Assembly: GCA_021792365.1 (NCBI GenBank)
Contig: JAJYUT010000003.1
Span: forward strand, 434,001-498,000
Reading direction: 5' to 3'
Origin: Pseudomonadota bacterium
GTDB taxonomy: Bacteria; Pseudomonadota; Alphaproteobacteria; Dongiales; Dongiaceae
DNA length: 64,000 nucleotides
Under the pieces are notes generated by a model. It was not told the DNA's origin, ran no database searches, and saw only the letters and a program-made list of their open reading frames with translations. The translations under genes were made by a program, and so were the position numbers. This document shows positions 16,435 through 25,152 of the stretch, one piece after another. Positions within the stretch are counted from its first letter, which is position 1. Every line of letters starts with the position of its first letter.

Positions 16435-17925
16435 TCAGCGCGCCGGATAGGCCAGCGGCAGATCGACGATCACGCGGAAACCGCCGTCGGGGCCGTTATC
16501 GGCGGAGACGACGCCGCCCAGCATGGCGACGTTGCGCCGTACGATAGCCAAGCCCAACCCGAAATGAGGCTGACCGTCGACCTGGGCGTCATGGCCGTTC
16601 CGGGTGGAGAAATGGCGCTCGAAGATGTGCGGCAGGAGATCCGGCGGAACGCCCGGCCCCTGATCCTCCACCGACAGACGGGCGCGGTCGCCGGCGCGCT
16701 TCAGCGTCACCTTCACCGTACTGTGCGGCGGCGAGAAGCCGACGGCATTGTCGATCAGGTTTTCGAGCACCGTTTCGATCGTCTCCTCGCTTCCGACCAC
16801 GGCGAGGTGGGGCGCTACCTTGCAATCGACCTTCGGGCTGTCCTGGTCCACCTGCTGCTCGTTCGCCGCCCGGGCGGCGTTCGCGGCCAGCGCGCTCAAG
16901 TCGACGATCGAACGGCCCTCCGCGATGCTGGTGGCGATATCATGATCGATACGCCGCGCCGTGCTGATCAGGCCGTCGAGCTTCTGCAACGAGCGATCAA
17001 TGGCGGTCGCCGCGTCCCGGATGTCCTCGGACCGGCCGCCGCGCAGGGATTCCATGGCCTGCCGGATCGAAGCAACCGGCCCCTTCAATGCGTGGGCATT
17101 CTCCTCCGATGCTTCCCGGATTGCGCTGGCCGCCCGCCGCATCGTGTCGACCAACCGGTCCATTGCGCCGGCGATCGGCTGCAGCTCCTGCACCGGCGTC
17201 AGATCGACGAAGCGCGCGGAAGGCTCGATATTGGATTCGCTCAGGCGCCGCGCCAGGCTGCCGAAGCGGCGCAGGGACTGCCAGATCGACAGGCCGGCCC
17301 ACACCGACAGCACCGCCATGATGACGTAGAACAAAGCCGCCCAGCGCAGCTCCGGCGCGCTTGAGAACGGCTTGGTCAACGAGGCGATCACCGGGTCTTC
17401 GGGATAGGAGGTGACCACCAGCCAGCAGCCTTGCTCCGTATGGAACGGCGTGAGCGAGGTCAGTAGCTCGGTGACGCCGGTCGGGTTCTCGAACTGAGCG
17501 GCCAATGGGCGATTACCGGCGCAGCTCTCCGTCGCCTTCAGCAGCTGGCCGGAGGCGATCAGCGCCTCGCGCTCCGCCGACAATTGCTCGGCGGTCACGT
17601 GCGGCGCGCTGGCGATGTAGAAATAGCTGGAGGCGTCGTCGGCGGGCCGCAGCAGCAGCTTCAGCCACAATTCGCCGCGGCTGACGGAATCGAGCAGGTC
17701 CTGCGCCTCCACCGGCGCGCGCGGGCCGGCGGCGATCAGCTTTTCCTGCAGCGCCTGGGCGGCCAGCCGGCCCTGGATCTGCAGGTTGGTGACCATGAGC
17801 TGCTTGCGCTCGGCGTCCGCCTGCTCGAACCGCCCGTACAGCAGGGCAGGCACGATCAGGAAGACCGCCGAAACAACCATAAGCTTGACGGTAACAGAAG
17901 ACCGGATCTTCTCAGGCTTGGCCAT
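16435..17925 (-). CDS. Membrane sensor histidine kinase
   Basis: The 496-residue protein has a membrane segment near residues 12-31 (VKLMVVSAVFLIVPALLYG), a periplasmic domain to about 195, a second membrane segment at about 205-225, a HAMP-like linker and a kinase core. The phosphoacceptor is H278 in ENAHALKGPVASI, which is less acidic after the histidine than the usual HELKTPL motif. The ATPase region has LENLIDNAVGFSPP (N box), VEDQGPGVPPDLL (G1) and FGLGLAIVRR (G2). The start at 17925 overlaps the response regulator by 14 nt. The signal sensed is unknown. Confidence 0.92.
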   Translation of the reverse strand: MAKPEKIRSSVTVKLMVVSAVFLIVPALLYGRFEQADAERKQLMVTNLQIQGRLAAQALQEKLIAAGPRAPVEAQDLLDSVSRGELWLKLLLRPADDASSYFYIASAPHVTAEQLSAEREALIASGQLLKATESCAGNRPLAAQFENPTGVTELLTSLTPFHTEQGCWLVVTSYPEDPVIASLTKPFSSAPELRWAALFYVIMAVLSVWAGLSIWQSLRRFGSLARRLSESNIEPSARFVDLTPVQELQPIAGAMDRLVDTMRRAASAIREASEENAHALKGPVASIRQAMESLRGGRSEDIRDAATAIDRSLQKLDGLISTARRIDHDIATSIAEGRSIVDLSALAANAARAANEQQVDQDSPKVDCKVAPHLAVVGSEETIETVLENLIDNAVGFSPPHSTVKVTLKRAGDRARLSVEDQGPGVPPDLLPHIFERHFSTRNGHDAQVDGQPHFGLGLAIVRRNVAMLGGVVSADNGPDGGFRVIVDLPLAYPAR

Positions 17926-18643
17926 CTGGCGCCCCTTCGCGCCACCGATATCCGAAGCCGGGAACAGAGACAATGGCGGAGAACTGGCCGTCCACATCGC
18001 AGAACTTCTGCCGGATGCGCTTGACCAGGGTGCGGACGTTCGCCCGATAGCCTTCCGAGCCGGAGCCGGCGATGAAGCTCTCGCCCTTCAGCACGTCATA
18101 AAGCTGGCGATAGCTGACATCGCCATGGGCGCGGGCGAGACGCTCGGTCACGCGGAACTCCCCGAGCGTGAGGGAAACCGGGCTGTCGTTCCACTTGGCC
18201 TGATGGATCGCGGGCTCGATCAGCAGCGGCCCGCGCTTCAGCGTCGCGGCGGGCACGGCGCCGTCGCGGCGATTGCCGGCCAGCACCAGCTCGATGCGCT
18301 TGCGCAGAACGGAGAAGCTGCGGGTCTTGGAAATGAAATCGACCGCGCCCGCTTCCAGCGCCGCCTCTTCATAGAACACGTCGTCATGCGAGGTCAGCAA
18401 CAAGGCCGGCGCCTTGCAGCCCAGCTTGCGCAGCCGGTCGAGCAGGTCGACGCCGGTCATGGTCGGCAGCCGCCAATCCAGGATCAGGAGGTCCGCACGC
18501 GGCAGCGCGGGAACCCCGCTGATGGCGGTTTCCGGCCGGTCGAAATGCGTGGCGGCGAAACCCGCTCCGGCCAGATTGTTGATGAGGACTTTCGCGAATA
18601 CGTCGTCGTCCTCGACGACCACCAGCATCGGCTCACCCGACAT
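17912..18643 (-). CDS. OmpR-family response regulator
   Basis: The 243-residue protein has an N-terminal receiver domain (acidic pocket VVVEDDDVF, phosphoacceptor Asp in LLILDWRLPTMTGVD, switch Thr/Ser in LLLTSHDD, Lys in ISKTRS) and a C-terminal winged helix (LTLGEFRVTERLA to GFGYRW). It is a normal OmpR/PhoB-type layout, and pairs with the overlapping kinase gene. It starts 1 nt after the stop of an upstream lipoprotein gene, so the three form one operon. The DNA target is unknown; the palindrome at 16368-16384 is one place to look. Confidence 0.93.
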   Translation of the reverse strand: MSGEPMLVVVEDDDVFAKVLINNLAGAGFAATHFDRPETAISGVPALPRADLLILDWRLPTMTGVDLLDRLRKLGCKAPALLLTSHDDVFYEEAALEAGAVDFISKTRSFSVLRKRIELVLAGNRRDGAVPAATLKRGPLLIEPAIHQAKWNDSPVSLTLGEFRVTERLARAHGDVSYRQLYDVLKGESFIAGSGSEGYRANVRTLVKRIRQKFCDVDGQFSAIVSVPGFGYRWREGAPDGQA

Positions 18644-18644
18644 T

Positions 18645-19238
18645 TCAGCTCCGGCGCAGTTTTCCGTAACACGCGTCGATGGCGGTGCCGTCCGGGTTCG
18701 GCGGCCCATTGGCCGCTTCTGTCATGGCAGGCTCGCCCGTTGCCGGCGGAGTCGATTGCTTCGTCGCGGCGGCTGCGGAATCCGCGCTTGGCGCCACGGT
18801 CAACACCCGCTCATCGGACGTCGCCATATCCAGAAAGAAGAAGACGTCCAGGGCGCAATCGCCCCCCTGGTAGATCCAGACCGTCGATGCCGCACGCTGC
18901 TCGACGCGGGCGGGCGTGCCCATGAGGGCGGTCACCTCCGACTGCCTCTTGCCCATGAGTTCGGAGATGGTGTGGACCGGCGCCGCAGCGGTAGGCTCCG
19001 GCACCGCCGCCTGTTCCACCGGCTCCTTCGAGGCGGTGGGCGTCTTCTTCGGCTCCGCCACGGTCTGCTTCGGACGAACTGCTGGTTGCGTTGGCGCCTG
19101 GCGTTCCTGCTCCGGCGTCGCGACCATGCGGGCATCCTCTTCGTCGACCGGCTTCGTGCAGCCGCTCACGGCAAGCACCATCGACAGCAGCGTCGCGCCA
19201 AGAGCGACGCGCGCAAGGTTAATCCGTGCCCTCATCAT
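18645..19238 (-). CDS. Lipoprotein, first gene of a two-component operon
   Basis: The N-terminus is a lipoprotein signal with lipobox LAVSGC at about residues 22-27. A Pro/Lys/Ala-rich linker follows, then a small conserved domain with LMGKRQSEVTALMGTPARVE and VWIYQGGDCALDVFFFLD, a pattern seen in short alphaproteobacterial lipoproteins and reminiscent of the BamE/SmpA fold. The C-terminus is again low complexity. Tandem ATGs at 19238 and 19235 are both possible starts. The single-base gap to the response regulator suggests it acts with, or signals to, this two-component system. Confidence 0.85.
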   Translation of the reverse strand: MMRARINLARVALGATLLSMVLAVSGCTKPVDEEDARMVATPEQERQAPTQPAVRPKQTVAEPKKTPTASKEPVEQAAVPEPTAAAPVHTISELMGKRQSEVTALMGTPARVEQRAASTVWIYQGGDCALDVFFFLDMATSDERVLTVAPSADSAAAATKQSTPPATGEPAMTEAANGPPNPDGTAIDACYGKLRRS

Positions 19239-19899
19239 GTCAGCGATCATAGTGCACATGCACAATCATTCCAGCCCTTTTGCACCGCAATCAGTTTCGC
19301 CGAGCAGCCGAGGGCGCAGACAAAGCCGCGCTAGCTGGTGCTTTCTCACACAGGCCGGTGAATATGAGAAAAGAGTGCGACACGAAGGCGCAGCGCACAC
19401 CGTCACCATCCGCAAGACGGTGCGTGACCGGTGCGGCGATCATCGGGATATCGACCAGCACCCCAATTCGGCTAAGGCAGCGGATTGTGCTCACTCCGCC
19501 TTCCTCCCGGGCCCTCTTCATCGAACGCCTCCCACCAAACCGGCGTTGACCATCCTTCGCCCCCGCCGCGAGGGAAGGGTCAGGGATGCAACATTTTCAC
19601 CCTCAAATGGTTCCACCGGCGTTTCCCGCATTGCGCGATGCCAGCGCCGCACGGCGATACGAACGGCGTGCCAGTTCGCCCCTTTCACAGAAGCCATTGA
19701 CAACACTACAGAATCTCACCACGGGAGTGATCGGGCCGTCGCCGTGCACCACCTTCATCAATTCATGCCGTGTTGTCGCCGCAATGAGCGGTAGAGCAGG
19801 CTTGCCTCGCGGCGGCAAGTGCGCGACTTATCGAGAGCACCGTGGCGCGTGCCCGTATCCCGGACCGGATCGGGCACGATCTTCCTGCGAGGTCAGACC
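19239..19899. other. Gap of about 660 bp without a supported gene
   Basis: The stretch lies between the leftward lipoprotein gene and the rightward cupin cassette. Several frames of 60-90 codons are open but have atypical composition and no ribosome binding site. A small inverted repeat GTGCA-CA-TGCAC (19252-19263) lies just upstream of the lipoprotein start and could be an operator. Confidence 0.45.
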
Positions 19900-20445
19900 A
19901 TGACTGAAACCATCGCCTTGCCGGCCGATGTCAAGCTGACGCAACTGAAGACGCACCCGGACCATCGCGGTGAACTGACCGAGATATTCCGGAACGAATG
20001 GCATGACTCGCCCCTGCCGATGCAATGGACCGTCTGCCGGAACGCCGCCAACGCGCTGCGCGGCGTCCATGTGCACACGCATCATTGGGACTATCTCTGT
20101 GCCGTTGGCGGAGAGCTGTTCGTCGGCTTGCACGATCTGAGGCCCGAGAAGGGCACGGCGCGCCGGTCGGCCATGCTCCGCCTGGACAGCGATTGCCTGC
20201 AGATGCTGCTGATCCCGCCGGGCGTAGCCCACGGATTCTACTCGCCCGTCGAGTCGATCATTCTCCTCGGCGCGTCCGAATATTTTGTTCCGGCTGACGA
20301 TCATCGGTGCCGATGGGACTCACCGGAACTTTGCTTGGCGTGGCCCTGCACGGCGCCTGAACTGTCCGCGCTAGACCGCGATGCGGGGGGCTATGCCGAC
20401 ATGAGGGCCGCGCTTCTTGCCGCGAGGACTGCCGCAACGGACTAG
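19900..20445 (+). CDS. RmlC-like cupin (sugar 3,5-epimerase family), copy 1
   Basis: The 181-residue protein resembles dTDP-4-dehydrorhamnose 3,5-epimerase. It shows DHRGELTEIFRNEWH, ALRGVHVHTHHWDYLCAVGG (the RGxH motif), GLHDLRP, and LIPPGVAHGFYSPVES. The start at 19900 lies in front of conserved sequence and the upstream open frame is not conserved. It is the first of two tandem paralogs in a four-gene cassette for a modified sugar. Epimerase or isomerase activity on a nucleotide keto-sugar is likely but the substrate cannot be told. Confidence 0.85.
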   Translation: MTETIALPADVKLTQLKTHPDHRGELTEIFRNEWHDSPLPMQWTVCRNAANALRGVHVHTHHWDYLCAVGGELFVGLHDLRPEKGTARRSAMLRLDSDCLQMLLIPPGVAHGFYSPVESIILLGASEYFVPADDHRCRWDSPELCLAWPCTAPELSALDRDAGGYADMRAALLAARTAATD

Positions 20446-20519
20446 GGCAGCACGCTTGCCCTTCCGGACCTTGTATATGATCCGCCCGTCCACAACACGC
20501 CTGATGCAATATTCCGCCC

Positions 20520-21086
20520 ATGCTTACTTTCCCCCGATCCGCGCCGGCACAACTGCCATCCGGCGTCGCCTTGCGTCCGCTGTCCGACGAACACGACGGC
20601 GGCGGCAGCATGACCGAGCTCTACCGGGAGGATTGGCGGCTGGACGTTGCGCCGGTCCAATGGAACTTCGTACGCACCCGCGCCAACACCTTGCGGGGCG
20701 TGCACGTGCATGCGGCCCACGCCGATTACCTGTGCGTTCTTCACGGTGATATGCTCCTGGCGCTGCACGACATGCGGCCGCGCTCGCCCACCTACCGGCT
20801 GTCCACCCAGCAGGTCCTCTCGGGAAAGGGGCCGTGCAGCGCCACCATTCCTCCGGGCGTGGCCCACGGCTTCTACTTCGCGTCCGAGACAAGCTACCTG
20901 TATGCCGTCAACCGATACTGGAACCTCGCCGATGAGCTTGGCTGCCGCTGGGATGATCCCGAGCTCGGGCTCTCCTGGCCGACGACGGATCCGCTGCTGT
21001 CGCCGCGCGATGCCGCCGCGCCAGGCTATGCCGAGATGGCGGACGGGCTTGTCGCCGCAATGAACTGGCGCGGCCTGCTGTCATGA
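20520..21086 (+). CDS. RmlC-like cupin, copy 2
   Basis: The 188-residue protein is a diverged duplicate of the preceding one. Shared blocks are LRGVHVH-DYLC, ALHDMRP, IPPGVAHGFY, CRWDDPELGLSWP and a PGYAEM end. Some putative active-site surroundings differ (HAAHADYLCVLHG in place of HTHHWDYLCAVGG), so the two copies may have different substrates or one may be structural. It starts 74 nt after copy 1 and its stop overlaps the next gene by 4 nt. Confidence 0.83.
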   Translation: MLTFPRSAPAQLPSGVALRPLSDEHDGGGSMTELYREDWRLDVAPVQWNFVRTRANTLRGVHVHAAHADYLCVLHGDMLLALHDMRPRSPTYRLSTQQVLSGKGPCSATIPPGVAHGFYFASETSYLYAVNRYWNLADELGCRWDDPELGLSWPTTDPLLSPRDAAAPGYAEMADGLVAAMNWRGLLS

Positions 21087-22003
21087 CCCAGATCGGCCTG
21101 ATCGGTTGCGGCGCTTGGGGCCGTCACATTCTGCGCGATCTTAAGACATGCGGTGCCGTCGTGCACGTGGTCGCGCCATCGGAGACTGCGCGCCGCAACG
21201 CTCGCGAGCATCGCGCGGACTCCATCGTCGGCCAGTTCATCGAACTGCCGCCGGTCGACGGCTACATCGTGGCGGCGCCCAGCAGTCAGCATGCCGAAAT
21301 CATCGAGACGCTGTTGCCGTCCGGTCGCCCGATCTTCACCGAGAAGCCCATGACCGTCGATCCGATCAGCGCGCGGCGCATCGCCGCGGCGGCGGGCGAT
21401 CGGGTCTTCGTCATGGACAAGTGGCGCTATCATCCCGGCATCGAGCGCATGCGTCAGGAGATCGCCGGGGGAACTGTGGGCGAGGTTCAGGGCATTCACA
21501 TCCAGCGCTGGGGCTGGGGCTGCTCACATTCCGACGTCAGCGCGATCTGGATCCTGATGCCGCACGATCTTTCGATCGTGCTGCACTGGCTGGGCGAGAT
21601 TCCGCCGCTCAGGTTCGTGTCGCCGACACTGTTGGGTCCCATCGACACCGGCCTCATCGCGCAACTGGGCGACACCGGTGGTCCGCCGATCACCATCGAC
21701 GTGTCGATCGCAGCGCCCGAGCACCGCCGCACTTTCACCATCGTGGGCAGCAAGGCTAGCCTGGAGCTGCGCGACTCCTATGACACCGCCATTCGCGTGC
21801 GGCGAGGCGCGCCGGCCGATCCGAGAGCGGAATCCGCGACCATCGAGATCGCCCAAGACCTGCCGCTGCTGCTGGAGATAAAGGCGTTCCTGGCCCACCT
21901 CGAAGGGGGACCGCCACCGCTGAGCTCTGCGCAGGACGGCCTGCGCATCGTCGAGCGCCTCACGGAGATCGAGGCTGCCGCGCGCTCGGCCAAGCCGGCA
22001 TGA
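21083..22003 (+). CDS. Gfo/Idh/MocA-family oxidoreductase
   Basis: The 306-residue protein has an N-terminal Rossmann fold (GLIGCGAWGRHILRDL), a YIVAAPSSQHAEIIE segment, the family's EKPMT motif with its catalytic Lys, and a C-terminal alpha/beta substrate domain with MPHDLSIVLHWLG. Such enzymes reduce or oxidise nucleotide keto-sugars. It is translationally coupled (4-nt overlaps) both to the RmlC-like gene before and the glycosyltransferase after, which points to synthesis and transfer of one unusual sugar. Confidence 0.9.
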   Translation: MTQIGLIGCGAWGRHILRDLKTCGAVVHVVAPSETARRNAREHRADSIVGQFIELPPVDGYIVAAPSSQHAEIIETLLPSGRPIFTEKPMTVDPISARRIAAAAGDRVFVMDKWRYHPGIERMRQEIAGGTVGEVQGIHIQRWGWGCSHSDVSAIWILMPHDLSIVLHWLGEIPPLRFVSPTLLGPIDTGLIAQLGDTGGPPITIDVSIAAPEHRRTFTIVGSKASLELRDSYDTAIRVRRGAPADPRAESATIEIAQDLPLLLEIKAFLAHLEGGPPPLSSAQDGLRIVERLTEIEAAARSAKPA

Positions 22004-22962
22004 TCGACCCGAGCTTCACCATCCTGCTCCCGGTGCATCGTTCGCCCATACTGCTGCCGTACGCCATCGCCTCGGTGCAGGCACAGGAGCGGCAGGATTT
22101 CGAGTTGCTCGTGATCTGCGACGGTGCGTCGCCGGAAACGGCGGACACGGCCCGCCAATATGCCGCCAATGACGGGCGGGTCCGCGTCTTCGAGCATCCC
22201 AAGGGCGAGCGTCACGGGGAACTCTATCGGGACGCGGCCCTGCGTGACGCGCGTGGAGCATATGTCTGTCAACTGGGCGATGACGATCTCTGGCTGCCCA
22301 GCCACCTGAGTGAGATCGCCGTGCTGCTGCAAGCGGTCGATTTCGGCAATCTGGCACAGGTGGAGGTCACTGGTGAGGGAACCGTCGTCCTCCTGGCGGG
22401 CGACCTTGCCGACGCTGGGACGCGCCACGCGATGATGACTCGCCGCTGGAACTTCTTCGGACCCACTGCGGCCGGATATCGCCTGGCCGCCTATCGCGCC
22501 CTTGGGGTCGGATGGTCGCCAGCACCTCTGGACGTACCGACCGATCTCTTCATGTGGCGCAAGTTCCTGGACCGGAGCGATCTTCGCTTTGGAACCAGGG
22601 TGGTCGTCAGCTCGATCAAGTTTTCGGCTGCCGAGCGCCGCTCCTGGCCGATCGAGCAGCGGCGAGCCGAAATAGCGCACTGGGCGGCGCGGCTGTCTAG
22701 TCCCGCGCAACGGGCCGAAGTCGCGCAACAGGCGCTTCTCGGCCTCAGTCGATCCGTTCCCGTCTTGAGGGAGCACATCAGGGCCAAGTCGAGCGCAGCG
22801 AAGAAACGGCAGCAGAAGCTGCAACGCGCCCTGCGAGCAAGCAGGCACAGATCGCAGGAGTTGGCCCGACAGCTGCAGAAGGTACGGCGGAGCTGGTCGT
22901 GGCGATTGACGCGGCCATTTCGCGCGATTGCGCGCCGGCTCGGCCGCCGAAGCCGCCCCTAG
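22000..22962 (+). CDS. GT2-family glycosyltransferase
   Basis: The 320-residue protein begins with a GT2 domain: FTILLPVHRSPILLPYAIAS, LLVICDGASPET and the DxD-type motif LGDDDLWLPSHLSEI. The catalytic-base region around DVPTDLFMWRKF follows. The last 80 residues are very basic (AAKKRQQKLQRALRASRHR) and end RRLGRRSRP, suggesting membrane or polymer contact. It overlaps the oxidoreductase gene by 4 nt and is the last gene of the cassette; it converges on kup with only 12 nt between. Confidence 0.9.
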   Translation: MIDPSFTILLPVHRSPILLPYAIASVQAQERQDFELLVICDGASPETADTARQYAANDGRVRVFEHPKGERHGELYRDAALRDARGAYVCQLGDDDLWLPSHLSEIAVLLQAVDFGNLAQVEVTGEGTVVLLAGDLADAGTRHAMMTRRWNFFGPTAAGYRLAAYRALGVGWSPAPLDVPTDLFMWRKFLDRSDLRFGTRVVVSSIKFSAAERRSWPIEQRRAEIAHWAARLSSPAQRAEVAQQALLGLSRSVPVLREHIRAKSSAAKKRQQKLQRALRASRHRSQELARQLQKVRRSWSWRLTRPFRAIARRLGRRSRP

Positions 22963-22974
22963 TGCTGGTTCCGC

Positions 22975-24849
22975 TCAGATTTCGATCTGCGTGCCCAGCT
23001 CAACCACCCGGTTCGGCGGGATATTGAAGAAGTCCATGGCGCTGGTGGCGCTGCGCGACATCCAGGCGAAGATATGCTCGCGCCACAGGGCCATGCCGGG
23101 CGTGCTGCTCGGGATCACGGTCTCGCGGCTCAGGAAGTAGGAGCTCTGCATCGGGTCGCAATGCAAGCCCTTCTGCTCCGCTTTCCGGAGGGCGTCGGGA
23201 ATGTTCGGCTCCTCCATGAAGCCGTAGCGCAGCCGCAGCCGATAGAAGTTCTTGGGCAGGACCGTCAGCTCGAAACGCTGCTCCTCCGGAACATAGGGGA
23301 TCTCCTCGAAGCGAACCGTCAGGACGACCACCTGCTCATGCAACACCTTGTTGTGCTTCAGGTTGTGCAGCAGGGACCCGGGCGTGCCGGTCGCCGTGCC
23401 GGTCATGAAGATGGCGGTGCCGGGCACGCGCGGCACGCGGTCGGACACCGCGTTGAGGAAAGTGTCGAGGTCCAGCGCGTCCTTGCCGACGCGCTCCCAC
23501 AGCAATGCGCGGCCGCGCTTCCAGGTGGTGAGGATGAGGAAGATGACGAGGCCGATCGCCAGCGGGAACCAGCCGCCATGGGTGATCTTGGTCAGGTTGG
23601 CCGTGAAGAATCCGAGATCGATCAGCAGGAACAGCCCGATCACCAGCACCACGACGAGCGGCTTCCATTTCCACAGCAGCGCCGCCACCGTCACCAGCAG
23701 CAGCGCATCGATGATCATGGTCCCGGTGACGGCAATGCCGTACGCCGCCGCCAGGTGCGTGGAGGACTTGAAGCCGAGCACCAGGCAGGCGACAAAGACC
23801 GCCAGCATCCAGTTGACGAAGGGCAGGTAGATCTGCCCCATCTCCGCCGCGGACGTGTGAATGATCTGCATGCGTGGCAGGTAGCCGAGCTGGATCGCCT
23901 GGCGCGTCACTGAAAAGGCTCCGGTGATCACTGCCTGCGATGCGATGATGGTGGCAGCGGTCGCGAGGGCGAGCATGGGCAACCCGCCCCATTCCGGCAC
24001 CATGCGGAACAGCGGATTGTCGATCGCGCCGGGCTGACGGATGATGAGCGCGCCCTGGCCGAAGTAGTTGATGAGGAGGGCAGGCAGCACCAGCACGAAC
24101 CAGGCAAGCCGGATCGGAAAGCGCCCGAAATGTCCCATGTCCGCATAAAGCGCCTCCGAGCCGGTCACCACCAGCACGACCGAGCCCAGCGCAAGGAAAG
24201 CGATCCAGCGATCCAGGTAGAAGAAATTGACTGCATAATACGGATTGATGGCCAGCAGTACGCGCGGATACTCCAGGATCTGGATGATGCCCAGTACTGT
24301 GAGAGTGGCAAACCAAAGCAGCATCACGGGGCCGAAAAGGGCGCCGACGCGCGCCGTTCCGTATTTCTGGACCACGAACAGGAAAATCAGGATCACCAGC
24401 GTGAGCGGCACCACGTAGCCGTCGAGCGCCGGCGCCACGATCTGCAGCCCCTCGACCGCGCTCAGCACGGAAATGGCGGGCGTGATCATGCTGTCGCCGT
24501 AGAACAAGGCGGCGGCGAAGATGCCGAGGACGACAATGATCGGCGTCAGGTTGGAGCCGTGGGTCAGGCGCGTCGCAAGCGCCAGCAGCGCGAGGCTGCC
24601 GCCCTCACCTCTGTTGTCGGCCCGCATGATGATGGCGACATACTTGGTTGTCACCACCAGCATGATCGCCCAGAAGATGAGCGAGAGCACGCCGAGCACA
24701 TGCGGCTCGTCCGGGGTCAGCGGGTGGGCGCCGGCGAAGGATTCCTTCATCGCGTAGAGCGGAGAGGTCCCGATATCGCCGAACACGACGCCGACCGCGC
24801 CGAGCGCGAGAGCAGCGGCGCTCTTCTGTTTGGGCGTGGTTGTATCCAC
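22975..24849 (-). CDS. kup: KUP/HAK-type potassium transporter
   Basis: The protein is about 624 residues with twelve hydrophobic helices in the first 430 residues and a cytoplasmic C-terminal domain. Family signatures include [40 protein letters not shown] and [15 protein letters not shown]. It imports K+ with protons. The start is uncertain: I chose the GTG at 24849, which leaves 11 residues before the first helix. A TTG at 24921 would lengthen it but lacks a ribosome binding site. It is a single-gene unit. Confidence 0.94.
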   Translation of the reverse strand: MDTTTPKQKSAAALALGAVGVVFGDIGTSPLYAMKESFAGAHPLTPDEPHVLGVLSLIFWAIMLVVTTKYVAIIMRADNRGEGGSLALLALATRLTHGSNLTPIIVVLGIFAAALFYGDSMITPAISVLSAVEGLQIVAPALDGYVVPLTLVILIFLFVVQKYGTARVGALFGPVMLLWFATLTVLGIIQILEYPRVLLAINPYYAVNFFYLDRWIAFLALGSVVLVVTGSEALYADMGHFGRFPIRLAWFVLVLPALLINYFGQGALIIRQPGAIDNPLFRMVPEWGGLPMLALATAATIIASQAVITGAFSVTRQAIQLGYLPRMQIIHTSAAEMGQIYLPFVNWMLAVFVACLVLGFKSSTHLAAAYGIAVTGTMIIDALLLVTVAALLWKWKPLVVVLVIGLFLLIDLGFFTANLTKITHGGWFPLAIGLVIFLILTTWKRGRALLWERVGKDALDLDTFLNAVSDRVPRVPGTAIFMTGTATGTPGSLLHNLKHNKVLHEQVVVLTVRFEEIPYVPEEQRFELTVLPKNFYRLRLRYGFMEEPNIPDALRKAEQKGLHCDPMQSSYFLSRETVIPSSTPGMALWREHIFAWMSRSATSAMDFFNIPPNRVVELGTQIEI

Positions 24850-25152
24850 GATCTTGGCCTGAACCTGCTCTCTGGTGCCCCGGTTGTCGTGCCGGCCGCA
24901 TTCTCTGACGGTGCGGTGCAAAACAGGAGGGCTATTTAGGTCGGGATCACTCCCCTGACAAGCGCCGCGCTCTATTTAGGCTTCGCTGTCCCAGGGCAAG
25001 ATATTGGTTCAATTGCAGAATTCTCATGCCAGACAGACTATAAAGGCGTCGAAACAGCGCTGAAACAAGCCGCGGAAAGCGTTCCGGCGCGCGCGAATTC
25101 CAGGTAAAAGAACCTCCGAAATCGCGCTCGATTGCACCCTCGGAGGAACCAG
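24850..25152. other. Divergent gap between kup and the FAD oxidoreductase
   Basis: The 303-bp gap is relatively AT-rich around 24930-25040 and should hold both promoters. I see no convincing small gene. A possible longer N-terminus of kup would use 24850-24921. Confidence 0.4.
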
